This document shows, piece after piece, positions 7,955-16,252 of a stretch of DNA of 40,628 nucleotides. The DNA comes from Pseudomonadota bacterium. GTDB taxonomy: Bacteria > Pseudomonadota > Gammaproteobacteria > Steroidobacterales > Steroidobacteraceae. The stretch is from the NCBI GenBank assembly GCA_023457495.1, contig JAEWLQ010000022.1:1-40628 (forward strand), read 5' to 3'. Within the stretch, counting starts at the first letter, position 1. Every line of letters begins with the position of its first letter. A model generated the notes under the pieces. The model was not told the DNA's origin and ran no database searches. It saw only the letters and a program-made list of their open reading frames with translations. Made by a program: the position numbers and the translations under genes.

Positions 7955-9478
7955 ATGTCATCACGAGCGGTCAGGAAAGTCGTCATCGCGGGCGGCGGAA
8001 CATCAGGTTGGTGCGTGGCGGCGGCGCTGTCCCAGCAGCTCGGACCTGCATTCGACATCATGCTGATCGAATCCGAGGAGATCGGCACGGTCGGCGTCGG
8101 CGAAGCCACGTTTCCCACCATCCGCACCTTCCACAAGATCCTCGACCTCGACGAGCGCGAGTTCCTGCGCATAACGCGTGGCTCCATCAAGCTCGGTATC
8201 TCGTTCGAGAACTGGGCGCGGCTCGGCGACCGTTACATCCATTCCTTCGGTGTCGTCGGCAAGGGCAGCTGGCTCGGCAATTTCCACCATTACTGGGTGG
8301 CCGCGCAGGCCGCGGGCTTCGGCGACGAGCTCGGCGACTACTGCTTCGAACACAAGGCGGCGCGCGAGCACAAGTTCCACACCTCCGAGAATTCGCCGAT
8401 CAACTACGCCTATCACTTCGATGCGTCGCTGTACGCGCGTTTCCTGCGGGCGCGCAGCGAAGCCCGCGGGGTGAAGCGGGTCGAGGGAAAGATCGGCCAG
8501 GTGATCCAGAACCCCGAGTCCGGTTACATCGAAGCGCTCGTGATGGAGTCGGGTCAGCGCATCGACGGCGACCTGTTCATCGATTGCACCGGTTTTCGCG
8601 GCCTGCTCATCGAGCAGACGCTCAAGGCCGGGTACGAAGACTGGACCCAATGGCTGCGCAACGACAGCGCGCTCGCGCTGCAGACCGACTATCCACTCGA
8701 CAACATCCCGCCGTACACGCGCGCGATCGCGCACCAGTCGGGCTGGCAGTGGAAGATTCCGCTGCAGCATCGGCAGGGCACGGGCCACGTGTACTCCACC
8801 GCGTACACGAACGACGAGGAAGCGCGCAAGGTCCTCATGGGCAACCTCGAAGGCGACATCCGCGTCGAGTTGCGCCTCCTGAAATTCAAGACGGGCCGGC
8901 GCAAGAGCGCCTGGGTCAAGAACTGCGTGGCGATCGGCCTCGCGGGCGGTTTCGTCGAGCCGCTGGAATCCACCAGCATCCATCTCATCCAGAGCGGCAT
9001 CACGCGCCTGCTCAAGCTGTTTCCGGCGGCGGGATTCAGCGAGTCGCTGCTGCGCCAGTACAACGAGGAATCGCGGCTCGAGTACGAACGCATCCGAGAC
9101 TTCATCGTGTTGCACTACAAGGCGACCGAGCGCGACGACACGCCCTACTGGCGCGACTGCCGCGACATGGTCGTTCCGGATTCACTGGCGCATCGCCTCG
9201 AGCTGTTCCGCGAAACGGGCCTGCTGTTTCCGGACGCCGCGGACGTGTTCCGGGTCGATTCGTGGGTGCAGGTGCTCGTGGGGCAGCGGATCATGCCCCG
9301 CGCGCATCACTACATGGCCGATGCGCTGGGCGATGAACGATCGCGCGCGATGCTCGCGACGCTCAGGAACACCATCGCGTCCACCGTGGCCAAGTTGCCC
9401 TCACACAAGCAGTTCCTCGACGTCTACTGCGGCGCGAGTGATGCGGCGGTGAAGCAGGCGGCCGCGGCGAAGGAGTGA
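7955..9478 (+). CDS. Flavin-dependent tryptophan-halogenase-family protein 2
   Basis: A 507-residue paralogue of the preceding gene, starting 3 bases after its stop. It conserves all diagnostic sites: GGGTSGW (13-19), 'GVGEATFPTIR', K79 in 'GSIKLGIS', the WQWKIP signature in 'SGWQWKIPLQHR', 'DCTGFRGLLIEQ' and 'FVEPLESTSIHLIQSGI'. The two proteins align almost without gaps, so this is a tandem duplication that has since diverged. Both copies look catalytically intact. It ends 4 bases before the stop of the convergent Dabb gene, with no terminator between. The substrate is unknown. Confidence 0.92.
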   Translation: MSSRAVRKVVIAGGGTSGWCVAAALSQQLGPAFDIMLIESEEIGTVGVGEATFPTIRTFHKILDLDEREFLRITRGSIKLGISFENWARLGDRYIHSFGVVGKGSWLGNFHHYWVAAQAAGFGDELGDYCFEHKAAREHKFHTSENSPINYAYHFDASLYARFLRARSEARGVKRVEGKIGQVIQNPESGYIEALVMESGQRIDGDLFIDCTGFRGLLIEQTLKAGYEDWTQWLRNDSALALQTDYPLDNIPPYTRAIAHQSGWQWKIPLQHRQGTGHVYSTAYTNDEEARKVLMGNLEGDIRVELRLLKFKTGRRKSAWVKNCVAIGLAGGFVEPLESTSIHLIQSGITRLLKLFPAAGFSESLLRQYNEESRLEYERIRDFIVLHYKATERDDTPYWRDCRDMVVPDSLAHRLELFRETGLLFPDAADVFRVDSWVQVLVGQRIMPRAHHYMADALGDERSRAMLATLRNTIASTVAKLPSHKQFLDVYCGASDAAVKQAAAAKE

Positions 9479-9482
9479 GGTC

Positions 9483-9878
9483 TCAGACGGCGATGGTGTC
9501 GTAGACCACGACCTTGTCCCACAGATGCGAGCAGTCGGCGACGAACTGCTGGTGGATCGGGTGGTCCTGGTAGGTCTTCTGTCCCGCCGTGTCGTCGAAG
9601 AACAGGATCTCCGAGGCACTGTAGCTGTTGTCGACCACCTCGCGTTTCTCGGTGCTGGCCGGCACTCCGAAGTGCGCGCCGCGCACCGTCTCGATCTTCG
9701 CGAGCGTGCGCAGGCCCGCGAGCAGCTTCTGGAGGTCTTCCTTCGACTCCGGATTCTTGAGCCAGAAGAACACGTGGTGGACCAGCTTCGGATAGGCGTT
9801 CACGGTGGTGGCGGCTCCGGCATTGACCGCAGCCACGGTGGCGGCGGCGGCGATGAAGGTTCGGCGCGAGGTGCTCAT
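9483..9878 (-). CDS. Tat-exported Dabb-domain protein
   Basis: A 131-residue protein. Residues 1-28 form a twin-arginine signal peptide ('TSRRTFIAAAATVAAVNAGA'). The rest is a stress-responsive A/B barrel (Dabb, PF07876) domain: 'LVHHVFFWLK' strand, 'LRTLAKIETVRGAHFGVPAS', 'YSASEILFFDD' and 'YQDHPIHQQFVADC'. Its ATG (9876-9878) overlaps the uxuB TGA by one base (TGATG), so translation is coupled and it is the last gene of the xyl-uxuB operon. Dabb proteins are small dimeric barrels with varied or unknown activities. Export to the periplasm together with a place in a sugar-acid operon suggests a role on a sugar or lactone outside the cytoplasm, but this is only inference. Confidence 0.85.
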   Translation of the reverse strand: MSTSRRTFIAAAATVAAVNAGAATTVNAYPKLVHHVFFWLKNPESKEDLQKLLAGLRTLAKIETVRGAHFGVPASTEKREVVDNSYSASEILFFDDTAGQKTYQDHPIHQQFVADCSHLWDKVVVYDTIAV

Positions 9879-11353
9879 CAGGACAGCTCCGGTGTGATGG
9901 CGGCTTGCGGCAACGCGAGCCGGTCGTAGGCGGATTCGAGCTCGCGGCGGAATTTCTCGTCCGCGAAGATGGCCGGCGGCAGCACTGCCTCGCAGACCGC
10001 GAAGCGCGCGACATCGGCCCGCGCATCGCCGGTGCATTCCCTGCCGATCTGCGCGAGGCGCGCGGCGTCCGGATCGACGATCGCGACGCCGGCCTTCGCC
10101 TGGCGCACGATGAAGCGCATCCACGCGGCGAGCGGCATCACGAGCCGGTGGATGGGCCGTCCGGCCCCGAGCGCATCGACGATCACCGGCGTGATGCGCA
10201 CCGGCAGTTTCTTCGAGCCGTCCCAGGCGATCTGGCTCAGCAGATGCTTGATGCCGGGATTGCGGAAGCGCGCGAGCACCGCGGAGATGTAGTGCGCGAC
10301 GTCGAAACCGGCCGCGGCGCCCAGGCTGGGGGCGAGGTCGTCGGTCATCAGCAACTCGACGAAGCGCGCCAACTGCTCGTCTCGCATCGCATCGGCGACG
10401 GATTCGTGCCCGCGTAGCAGGCCGAGATAGGTGAGGGTGGAGTGCGGGCCATTGACCAGGCGCAGCTTCGCGCGGTCGTAGACGCCGACGTCCTTCGCGA
10501 GCGTGACCCCCACCGAGGGCCAGTCCGCGTCACGCATCGCCGGCACGTCTTCGATGACCCACTGCGTGAACGGCTCGCGCTGGATGGGCCACTCATCGAT
10601 GAGGCCGGTGAGCGCCTTCGTGCGATCGCGCAGCGCATCGTCCGTCGCGGGCGTGATGCTGTCGACCATGGTGCGCGGGCATACGACGTCCGCTTCGATC
10701 CACTTCGCGAGATCCGCGTCGGTTTCCCGCGCGAATGCCACCAGTGCTCGATGCAGGACCGCGCCGTTGTCGGGCAGGTTGTCGCAGCTCAACACGGTGA
10801 ACGCGCCGACATTCTGCGCGCGCCGGCGCCGCAGCGCCTCGACGATCCAGCCGATGGTGCTGCGCGGCGCGACGTCTTTCGAAGAGGGCGGGTTGGCGAG
10901 GTCGTGGGCGATGTCCGGATTCGCAAGATCGAGCGCATTGCGCGCGTCCAGGCAGTAGCCTTTTTCCGTGACGGTGAGCGACACGATGCGGGTGTCGCGC
11001 GCGGTCAGGCGCGCGAACGCACGCTCCGCGTCGGTCGGGCCGACCAGCAACTCGCGGATCGCGCCGATCACGCGTGCGCGCGGCGCGGCGCCGAGTTCGA
11101 TCAACGTGTAGAGACCTTGTTGCGGAGTGAGCGCATCGCGTAACCCGGTGCTCTTCAAGGACAGCGCGGAAATGGCCCAGCGTTTGTCGGCATGCAGCAG
11201 CGTGTCGGCGTAATACGCCTGGTGGGCGCGATGAAACGCGCCGGGACCGATATGCACGATGCCGAAGCGCGTCGCCGCGCGGTCATAGGTCGGCAGGATC
11301 GTGCCCGAGCGAGCGGAATGTACGCTCGCCTCGTTGAGGCGCGTCGGACTCAT
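9878..11353 (-). CDS. uxuB: D-mannonate oxidoreductase (fructuronate reductase)
   Basis: A 491-residue long-chain mannitol-dehydrogenase-family protein. It should reduce D-fructuronate to D-mannonate with NADH, the second step of glucuronate catabolism. Seen are the nucleotide-binding 'HIGPGAFHRAHQAYYAD' (35-50), 'TVTEKGY' (128-133), 'SCDNLPDNG' with N192, and 'KLRLVNGPHS' with K296, N301 and H304. These are the catalytic Lys/Asn/Asn/His set of the family, with the expected K-x4-N-x2-H spacing. The start at ATG 11353 has AAGAGGT just upstream. It lies 19 bases after xylD in the same operon. The family also includes mannitol and altronate (UxaB) dehydrogenases; UxuB is chosen because uxaC, manD, kdgK and eda all lie in the window. 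Confidence 0.88.
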   Translation of the reverse strand: MSPTRLNEASVHSARSGTILPTYDRAATRFGIVHIGPGAFHRAHQAYYADTLLHADKRWAISALSLKSTGLRDALTPQQGLYTLIELGAAPRARVIGAIRELLVGPTDAERAFARLTARDTRIVSLTVTEKGYCLDARNALDLANPDIAHDLANPPSSKDVAPRSTIGWIVEALRRRRAQNVGAFTVLSCDNLPDNGAVLHRALVAFARETDADLAKWIEADVVCPRTMVDSITPATDDALRDRTKALTGLIDEWPIQREPFTQWVIEDVPAMRDADWPSVGVTLAKDVGVYDRAKLRLVNGPHSTLTYLGLLRGHESVADAMRDEQLARFVELLMTDDLAPSLGAAAGFDVAHYISAVLARFRNPGIKHLLSQIAWDGSKKLPVRITPVIVDALGAGRPIHRLVMPLAAWMRFIVRQAKAGVAIVDPDAARLAQIGRECTGDARADVARFAVCEAVLPPAIFADEKFRRELESAYDRLALPQAAITPELS

Positions 11354-11372
11354 CAGTACCTCTTGCTGCGAA

Positions 11373-13157
11373 TCAATGATTGTGGCGCGGCGTTTTCTTC
11401 GCGACACCGCGATATTTGACCGCCATCTCCATGACGGCGCCGGTCTCGAGCTGACCGACCGTCGAACGATACAGCTCCTGCCACGGCGTCGCGCTCTCGG
11501 GCACTTGCGGTAATCCATCCTTCTTGCGGCGCGCGATTTCCTCGTCGGACACCAGCGCGTCGCAGGTGCCTTTCTCGAGATCGATACGGATCCGGTCGCC
11601 GGTCCGCAGCCAGGCGAGGCCGCCACCGGCGGCGCTCTCCGGAGAGCAATTGAGGATCGACGGGCTGTCGGAGGTTCCGGACTGACGGCCGTCGCCGAGC
11701 GTCGGCAGGCTCGTGATGCCGCGCTTCAGCAGCGCGTCCGGCGGTTGCATGTTCACGACTTCGGCCGAGCCCGGCCAGCCGAGGGGACCTGAGCCGCGGA
11801 TCACGAGGATCGTGTTCTCGTCGATGCCGAGCGCGGGATCGTTGATGCGTTCGTGATAGTCGGTGGAGCCGTCGAACACGACGGCACGGCACTCGAAGCT
11901 GTCGCCGTTGCCGAGATAACGCTTGCGGAATTCGGGCGAGATCACGCTGGTCTTCATGATCGCGAAGTCGAACAGGTTGCCCTTCAGGACGAGGAAACCC
12001 GCCTTTTCCTGTACCGGCTGGTCGTAGCTCGTGATGACGTCCGCATCGAGCGAGGCGCGGCCCTTGACGTTTTCCGCCAGCGTCTTGCCGGTCACGGTGA
12101 GCGCGTTGCCGTCGAGCTTGCCCTTGCGCAGCAGCTCGGTGACGACCGCGGGCACGCCGCCCGCGCGATGGAATTTCTCGCCGAGGTATTTGCCCGCCGG
12201 CTGCATGTTCACGATGAGCGGGATGTCGCGGCCGTATTTCATCCAGTCCGCGGGCGTGATCTCGATGCCGGCGTGCCGCGCCATCGCCACCAGGTGCGGC
12301 TGCGCGTTGGTCGAACCGCCGATGGCCGCGATCGCGGCGATCGCGTTGAGGAAGGACTCGCGCTTGAGGATCTGCGACGGGCGCAGGTCTTCGTACGCCA
12401 TGTCCACGATGCGCCGGCCGGTTTCATAGGAAATCTGTCCGCGCTCGCGATACGGCGCCGGAATCGCCGAGCAACCCGGCAGCGACATGCCGAGCACTTC
12501 CGCCACCGCGTTCATGGTGGAGGCCGTGCCCATCGTGTTGCAGTGGCCGAGCGAAGGCGCGGACGCGGCCGCCGCCTCGAGGAACTGCTGCTCGTTGATC
12601 TTGCCGGCCGCGAGCTTGCGGCGGGAGCGCCAGATGACGGTGCCCGAGCCGACGAGATCGCCTTCGTGCCAGCCGTCGAGCATCGGGCCGCCCGAGAGCA
12701 CGATCGCGGGGATGTCGACCGTCGAGGCCGCCATGATCTGCGCGGGCGTGGTCTTGTCGCAGCCGGTCGTCAGCACCACGGCGTCGATGGGATAGCCGTG
12801 CAGGATTTCCACGAGTCCGAGATACGCGAGGTTGCGATCGAGCGCGGCGGTCGGACGGCGGCAGTTCTCGAAGATGGGGTGCAGCGGGAATTCCATGGGC
12901 ACGCCGCCCGCGTCGCGGATGCCTTCACGCACGCGCTTCACGGTGTCCAGGTGCACGCGGTTGCAGGGCGTGAGATCGCCGCCGGTCTGCGCGATGCCGA
13001 TGATGGGTTTGCCCGAGAGCAACTCGTCGGCGGTCAGGCCATAGTTCATGAAGCGCTCGAGATACAGCGCCACCATGTCGAGATGTTTCGGATCGTCGAA
13101 CCAGTCGCGCGAGCGGAAACGCCGGCTGGGCCGGCCTTTGTGGGCGTCAGATGCCAT
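11373..13157 (-). CDS. xylD: D-xylonate dehydratase
   Basis: A 594-residue IlvD/Edd-family dehydratase converting D-xylonate to 2-dehydro-3-deoxy-D-xylonate, the third step of the Weimberg pathway. The iron-sulfur ligands are visible: C65 ('DLTPCNR'), C133 ('TTGCDKTTPAQ') and C206 ('GHCNTMGTAS'). The N-terminal 'RRFRSRDWFDDPKHLDM' and C-terminal 'VKYRG...PRHNH', as well as 'WHEGDLVGSGTVIWRSRRKLA', are hallmarks of the Caulobacter XylD type rather than IlvD or phosphogluconate dehydratase. Length equals the Caulobacter enzyme. Its first 11 bases overlap the end of xylC, indicating translational coupling. Confidence 0.95.
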   Translation of the reverse strand: MASDAHKGRPSRRFRSRDWFDDPKHLDMVALYLERFMNYGLTADELLSGKPIIGIAQTGGDLTPCNRVHLDTVKRVREGIRDAGGVPMEFPLHPIFENCRRPTAALDRNLAYLGLVEILHGYPIDAVVLTTGCDKTTPAQIMAASTVDIPAIVLSGGPMLDGWHEGDLVGSGTVIWRSRRKLAAGKINEQQFLEAAAASAPSLGHCNTMGTASTMNAVAEVLGMSLPGCSAIPAPYRERGQISYETGRRIVDMAYEDLRPSQILKRESFLNAIAAIAAIGGSTNAQPHLVAMARHAGIEITPADWMKYGRDIPLIVNMQPAGKYLGEKFHRAGGVPAVVTELLRKGKLDGNALTVTGKTLAENVKGRASLDADVITSYDQPVQEKAGFLVLKGNLFDFAIMKTSVISPEFRKRYLGNGDSFECRAVVFDGSTDYHERINDPALGIDENTILVIRGSGPLGWPGSAEVVNMQPPDALLKRGITSLPTLGDGRQSGTSDSPSILNCSPESAAGGGLAWLRTGDRIRIDLEKGTCDALVSDEEIARRKKDGLPQVPESATPWQELYRSTVGQLETGAVMEMAVKYRGVAKKTPRHNH

Positions 13158-14019
13158 GGGTTACGACTCCTTGGGGAAGTCCCGGGACGTCGACACGCGC
13201 GCGAAACAGGCCGCCCGCGAGCGGTTGTTTCTGACGTTGTTCGGTGTCGAGGCCCACGCGGGCGCTGGTGATGTACAGGGTACGCAGGTCGGGGCCGCCG
13301 AAGGCCGCCTTGGTCACGTTGGCGACCGGCAGCTCGAGCTTGCCGAGCAATTCTCCCTGCGGCGAATAGCGATGCAGGCCCCAGCCGCCGAACAGGCCGG
13401 TCCAGATGCAGCCTTCCACGTCGACGCAGGGCCCGTCCGGATATCCCGAACCCGGCGGCAGGCGCGCGAACACGCGCTTGTTGGTCAGCGTGCCGCTGCG
13501 CGCGCGATCGAATGCGTAGATGACGCCGGCCAGCGTGTCCGTGTGATACAGGACGCGGCCGCGTGGACACTCCGCCGGACCGTTGGTGACCACGTAGCCG
13601 GGATCGCGCGTGACGCAGCCCGTCGCGGTGAGCTGGTACAGGGCGCCGCTCGGCTCCTCTTCGTTGTCGTCCATCGAGCCGAACCAGAGGAAACCTTCGG
13701 AATCGACGAAGCCGTCGTTGAGACGGTTATTGGGAGCATGCGGCTCGACGACGTGGAGCAGCGAGAAATTGCCGGTTTCCGGGTTGAAGCGATGCAGGCC
13801 GGTTTTCAGGCCGGCGATCAGCCAGCCATCACGCGTGGGCAGCAGGAAGCCGATGCGCGCGGGCGCGGGCCAGGAGCGTTTTTCACCGCTTTCCGGATGG
13901 AAGCGGTGAATCGCGAGACCTTTTATATCGACAAACCAGACGGCCTGCTCGGAGGCCGACCAGAGTGGACCTTCACCAAGCTCCGCGGCTATTGGCCATA
14001 CGCACTCGACTTGCGACAT
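13147..14019 (-). CDS. xylC: Xylonolactonase, SMP-30/gluconolactonase family
   Basis: A 290-residue six-bladed beta-propeller lactonase of the SMP-30/regucalcin family. It should hydrolyse D-xylono-lactone to D-xylonate. Metal-ligand motifs are visible: E16 in 'ELGEGPLW', 'NNRLNDGFVD', 'TNGPAECP' and 'PDGPCVDVEGCIW'. It sits between xylB (9 bases upstream) and xylD (11-base overlap), exactly as in Caulobacter xylXABCD, which is the main reason for preferring xylonolactone over other sugar lactones. There is no signal peptide, so it acts in the cytoplasm. Confidence 0.92.
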   Translation of the reverse strand: MSQVECVWPIAAELGEGPLWSASEQAVWFVDIKGLAIHRFHPESGEKRSWPAPARIGFLLPTRDGWLIAGLKTGLHRFNPETGNFSLLHVVEPHAPNNRLNDGFVDSEGFLWFGSMDDNEEEPSGALYQLTATGCVTRDPGYVVTNGPAECPRGRVLYHTDTLAGVIYAFDRARSGTLTNKRVFARLPPGSGYPDGPCVDVEGCIWTGLFGGWGLHRYSPQGELLGKLELPVANVTKAAFGGPDLRTLYITSARVGLDTEQRQKQPLAGGLFRARVDVPGLPQGVVTHGI

Positions 14020-14028
14020 TGAGCCTCA

Positions 14029-14781
14029 TCAACAGTAGCCGGCATCCACCCAGTAGCTGTGCGACGTGCACATGCTTGCATCATCGGATGCCAGGAACAG
14101 GACCATCGCGGTCACGTGGACAGGGTCGACACGCGCCTTGATGCATTGCTGGGCAAGGATCTTGGCTTCTTCTTCCGGCGTATGCCAGAGCTTCATCTGC
14201 CGGGGCGTGCGGATCGCGCCAGGCACCACCGTGTTGACGCGGATATTCGCCTCGCCGAGATCGCGCGCCAGCGAGCGCGAGAGGCCTTCGATGCCGGCCT
14301 TCGCGGTTTCATAGATCGGCAGCGCGGGCAGGGCGAGGTGCCAGGACACCGAGCCGAGATTGATGATGGATCCGCCGCCATTGCGCTTCATGCCCGCCGC
14401 CGCGGCCTGCGCCGCGAAGAAGATGTGCTTGAGGTTCACCGCGATGCGCTGGTCCCAGTACTCGCACGTGACGTCCTCGAACTTGTGCCGGTCGTCGTTC
14501 GCCGCGTTGTTGACGAGGACATCGATCGGTCCCGCGGAGGCCTCGATCTGCGCGAACGCTGCCTTCAGCGCCTTCGTGTCGGTCAGATCGCACTTCACGA
14601 ATTGCGGCACGCCGCCGAGGCGGTCGACCACGGACTTCGAGTCCGCTTCCGCGACATCGAGAAAGTACACGCGCGACTTCTGGCGCACGAAGCCCTCGAC
14701 GATGGCTTCACCGATGCCGGAACCGCCACCTGTAACGACGACGGTCTTGCCGGCAAGGGAAGGATAAACAGCGTGGGACAT
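14029..14781 (-). CDS. xylB: D-xylose 1-dehydrogenase (NAD+), SDR family
   Basis: A 250-residue short-chain dehydrogenase that should oxidise D-xylose to D-xylonolactone. It shows the TGGGSGIG cofactor loop (17-24), an acidic D42 after beta-2 favouring NAD+, NNAAN (91-95), S144 in 'GSVSWH' and Y157-x3-K161. 'YPSLAGKTVVVTGGGSGIG', 'NDDRHK' and 'FLASDDASMCTSHSYWVDAG' are close to Caulobacter XylB. The start is ATG 14781 although the frame is open far upstream. It lies 14 bases after xylA and 9 before xylC. Here xylB means the Caulobacter dehydrogenase, not xylulokinase. Confidence 0.94.
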   Translation of the reverse strand: MSHAVYPSLAGKTVVVTGGGSGIGEAIVEGFVRQKSRVYFLDVAEADSKSVVDRLGGVPQFVKCDLTDTKALKAAFAQIEASAGPIDVLVNNAANDDRHKFEDVTCEYWDQRIAVNLKHIFFAAQAAAAGMKRNGGGSIINLGSVSWHLALPALPIYETAKAGIEGLSRSLARDLGEANIRVNTVVPGAIRTPRQMKLWHTPEEEAKILAQQCIKARVDPVHVTAMVLFLASDDASMCTSHSYWVDAGYC

Positions 14782-14795
14782 TTTTCTTCGAGACC

Positions 14796-16238
14796 TCAGG
14801 CCCAGGTATAACTGGTCTTGACTTGCGTGTAGAACTCGACGGCCGCGAAGCCCTGCTCGCGCGGGCCGAAGCTCGACTTGCGCGTGCCGCCGAACGGCAC
14901 GTGATAGTCGACGCCGGCGGTCGGCAGGTTGGTCATGACCATGCCGGCGCGCACGTTGCGCACGAAGTGGCGCGCGTACTTGAGCGAGGAGGTCATGATG
15001 CCGGCCGACAGGCCGAACTCGCCCGCGTTGGCCGCGGCGAGCGCCTCGTCGTAATCCTTGACGCGCAGGGTGGAGGCAACCGGTCCGAAGACCTCCTCGC
15101 AGTTGATGCGCATGTCGAGTTTCGTGTCCGCGATCAGTGCGGGCGCGACGTAGTAGCCCGGCGTCGCGAGCTTGAGCGGCTCGCCGCCGACGACCTTGCG
15201 GCCGCCTTCCTTCGTCGCGATGTCGATGTACGAAAGCGTGGTCTCGAGCTGCGCTTCGCTCGCGAGCGGGCCCATCTGCGTATCGGTCGCGAGCGCGTCG
15301 CCGACCTTCAGCGCCTTCACGCGCGCCGCGAGCGCCTCGATGAACTTGTCGTGGATGCCCTGCGTCACGATGATGCGGCTCGACGCCGTGCAACGCTGCC
15401 CGGTGGCGAAGAAGCCGCCATCGAGCGCGCACTGCACCGCGCGATCGAGATCGCAGTCATCGAGCACGACCAGCGGGTTCTTGCCGCCCATCTCGAGCTG
15501 CACGCGCGCGTTGTGCGACATCGCGGCCTTCGCGACGCCGGCGCCCGTGCTCTGGCCACCCGTGAACGACACGCCGACGACGTCGGGATGTTCGACCAGC
15601 GCGCCACCCATGGCGCCGCCGCCGAGGATGAGGTTGAACACACCCTTCGGGAAGCCGGCTTCGTGAATGATCTCCGTCATCGCATGCGCCGTGGCCGGCG
15701 TGAGCGAGGCGGGCTTGATGACCACGGTGTTGCCGAAGGCCAGCGCCGGCGCGCTCTTCCACGCCGGAATCGCGATCGGGAAGTTCCACGGCGTGATCAT
15801 CGCGAACACGCCGAGCGGCTCGCGGAAGGTTTCGACCGCGACGCCCGGACGCGTGGAATCGACCGTCACGCCGTGGCGGCGCAGCGCCTCGCCGGCGAAG
15901 AACTTGAAGATGCGCGCGGCGCGCATGACTTCGCCCTTGCCTTCGGGGAAGGTCTTGCCTTCCTCGCGCGATAGCAGGCGGCCGAGATCGTCGGCGCGGG
16001 CCATGATCAGCGAGCCCACCTTGTCGAGCAGGTCCGAGCGCACTTCGGGGCTCGCATTCGCCCACGCGGGGAACGCGGCCTTCGCGGCGGCGACGGCGTC
16101 GTTCACCGTCTTCTTGTCGCCACCCGGAACGTTGGCGACGATATCGTTCGTATTGGATGGGTTGAGGCTGTCACTAGCCGATGTTCCCGAGACCCATTGC
16201 CCGTCGATGTAATGCGTCAGCTGCTTGGTGTTGCTCAT
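14796..16238 (-). CDS. xylA: 2,5-dioxovalerate (alpha-ketoglutarate semialdehyde) dehydrogenase
   Basis: A 480-residue aldehyde dehydrogenase that should carry out the last Weimberg step, oxidising alpha-ketoglutarate semialdehyde to 2-oxoglutarate with NAD(P)+. It shows 'TPWNFP' (149-154), the cofactor site 'KPASLTP' (175-181), catalytic E249 in 'LEMGGKNP' and nucleophile C283 in 'GQRCTAS'. The start is ATG 16238 with GGAAAT upstream; an upstream in-frame ATG at 16316 would run into xylX. It lies 14 bases after xylX. Family membership alone does not fix the substrate; the operon does. xylA here follows Caulobacter naming and is not xylose isomerase. Confidence 0.92.
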   Translation of the reverse strand: MSNTKQLTHYIDGQWVSGTSASDSLNPSNTNDIVANVPGGDKKTVNDAVAAAKAAFPAWANASPEVRSDLLDKVGSLIMARADDLGRLLSREEGKTFPEGKGEVMRAARIFKFFAGEALRRHGVTVDSTRPGVAVETFREPLGVFAMITPWNFPIAIPAWKSAPALAFGNTVVIKPASLTPATAHAMTEIIHEAGFPKGVFNLILGGGAMGGALVEHPDVVGVSFTGGQSTGAGVAKAAMSHNARVQLEMGGKNPLVVLDDCDLDRAVQCALDGGFFATGQRCTASSRIIVTQGIHDKFIEALAARVKALKVGDALATDTQMGPLASEAQLETTLSYIDIATKEGGRKVVGGEPLKLATPGYYVAPALIADTKLDMRINCEEVFGPVASTLRVKDYDEALAAANAGEFGLSAGIMTSSLKYARHFVRNVRAGMVMTNLPTAGVDYHVPFGGTRKSSFGPREQGFAAVEFYTQVKTSYTWA

Positions 16239-16252
16239 ATTCGTATTTCCAT

